Source of the DNA: Chloroflexota bacterium | GTDB lineage: Bacteria > Chloroflexota > Dehalococcoidia > UBA3495 | Length of the DNA: 6,498 nt | NCBI GenBank assembly: GCA_022563275.1 | Contig: JADFNR010000156.1 | Coordinates: 1 to 6,498 of the forward strand | Direction: 5' to 3' | In this document: in pieces, positions 5,914-6,498 of the stretch | Layout: each line of letters starts with the position of its first letter | Numbering within the stretch: position 1 is the first letter of the stretch | Translations under genes and position numbers: made by a program | The notes under the pieces: model-generated | The model's input: the letters and a program-made list of their open reading frames with translations, nothing else | The model's database searches: none | Told to the model about the DNA's origin: nothing

Positions 5914-6498
5914 TACATCGCCTGCCAGTACCGCCGCCCGCTCTCTTTGATCACCCGGCCGAAGCCGCTGTGATGGCAGATGGCGATGGCGGCGTCTTCC
6001 GACTCCGCCCGGTCCAGCATGGCTCTCCGGGTCTCACCGGCTTGGTCCGGGTCCATGTCGTAATGAAAGACCCATTCGGTCTCGGTCACTTGGGCCGGGC
6101 CGTGGAACACGTCTCCCATGATGAACGCTTTTTCGCCGCCGGAGTTGATAATCATGCTCATGGAGCCGGGTGTGTGGCCCGGAGTGGGAATCACCGTAAG
6201 CTCCCCCGTGAGCTTGGTCTCGCCGGTTATCAGGTCCAGCACGCCCAGCCGGCGGAGCGGGGCCACCGTTTGGGCCCACCAGTCAAAGCCAAAGATCTCG
6301 GAGTCACGGGGCGTGTCGAACGCCGCCCAGTCGGCCTCGTGAGCCACGTAGCGGGCATTGGGAAAGGTCGGCGACTCATCGCCGCCAATCTCTCCAGGCC
6401 GGGTCACATTCCAGCCCACGTGGTCTGGGTGCAGATGGGTCAGGAAGACGGTGTCGATGTCTCCGGCCTGAAATCCGGCCAACAGCAGCTCGGACAGC
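5913..6498 (-). CDS. MBL-fold metallo-hydrolase (5' end outside window)
   Basis: The frame runs to the right edge (about 195 residues visible, beginning LSELLLAGFQAGDIDTV), so the N-terminal part of a typical 270-300-residue protein is missing; a TTG at 6482 is an internal Leu. The zinc site is intact: THLHPDH (His at 6435-6437, then the second His, Asp and third His), His in PTPGHTPGS (6174-6176), Asp in IMGDVFHG (6111-6113) and the last His in ICHHSGFG (5970-5975). The AQVTETEW block and the DMDPDQAGETRRAMLDR segment are typical of lactonase-like or unassigned cytosolic MBL hydrolases. The substrate is unknown; quorum-lactone hydrolysis is possible but cannot be claimed. It is convergent with the CoA-transferase and ends in a hairpin that overlaps its stop codon. 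Confidence 0.93.
   Translation of the reverse strand, partial: LSELLLAGFQAGDIDTVFLTHLHPDHVGWNVTRPGEIGGDESPTFPNARYVAHEADWAAFDTPRDSEIFGFDWWAQTVAPLRRLGVLDLITGETKLTGELTVIPTPGHTPGSMSMIINSGGEKAFIMGDVFHGPAQVTETEWVFHYDMDPDQAGETRRAMLDRAESEDAAIAICHHSGFGRVIKESGRRYWQAM

Noticed and set aside
1..6498. CRISPR array, tRNA, transposon ends, defence or biosynthetic cluster
   Set aside because: I looked through both strands and saw no regular repeat-spacer pattern, tRNA-like cloverleaf, transposase motif or gene combination pointing to such a system.

Overview
This 6.5-kb window is bacterial chromosomal DNA that is GC-rich in the coding parts: four 60-base lines I counted in the outer genes and in the first part of the CoA-transferase gene gave 57-68% GC, while later CoA-transferase lines gave about 50%. 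It holds four protein genes. Two are cut by the window edges: a class III aminotransferase at the left and a metallo-beta-lactamase-fold hydrolase at the right. Two are complete: a large LuxR-type ATPase regulator and a CaiB/BaiF-family CoA-transferase. This mixture is common in environmental Chloroflexota (Dehalococcoidia/SAR202-like) and some Actinomycetota. No rRNA or other taxonomic marker is present, so the assignment is only an informed guess.

Layout, left to right. (1) Positions 2-883, plus strand: the C-terminal two thirds of a PLP-dependent aminotransferase/aminomutase related to glutamate-1-semialdehyde aminomutase. (2) A 138-base gap between convergent genes. (3) Positions 1022-3997, minus strand: a 991-residue LAL/MalT-like regulator with an N-terminal AAA ATPase, a long helical middle and a C-terminal LuxR helix-turn-helix. 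(4) Positions 3998-4391: a 394-base divergent intergenic region. It holds a possible regulator promoter, a hairpin repeat, two perfect TATAAT boxes and a short coding-like remnant that ends 7 bases before the next gene. (5) Positions 4392-5609, plus strand: the CoA-transferase. (6) Positions 5610-5912: a 303-base gap with a G-rich tract, a terminator-like structure and a second copy of the hairpin repeat. (7) Positions 5913-6498, minus strand: the MBL-fold hydrolase, missing its N-terminus.

The genes do not form an evident operon: orientations alternate (+, -, +, -). The only pair likely to share control is the regulator and the CoA-transferase, which diverge from a common region; that link is inferred from position alone. 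I see no CRISPR, tRNA, transposase, phage or defence system. The least ordinary signal is a 22-base hairpin sequence (20 of 22 identical) present as a direct repeat on both sides of the CoA-transferase gene, which also seems less GC-rich than its neighbours and is preceded by what looks like the tail of a lost gene.
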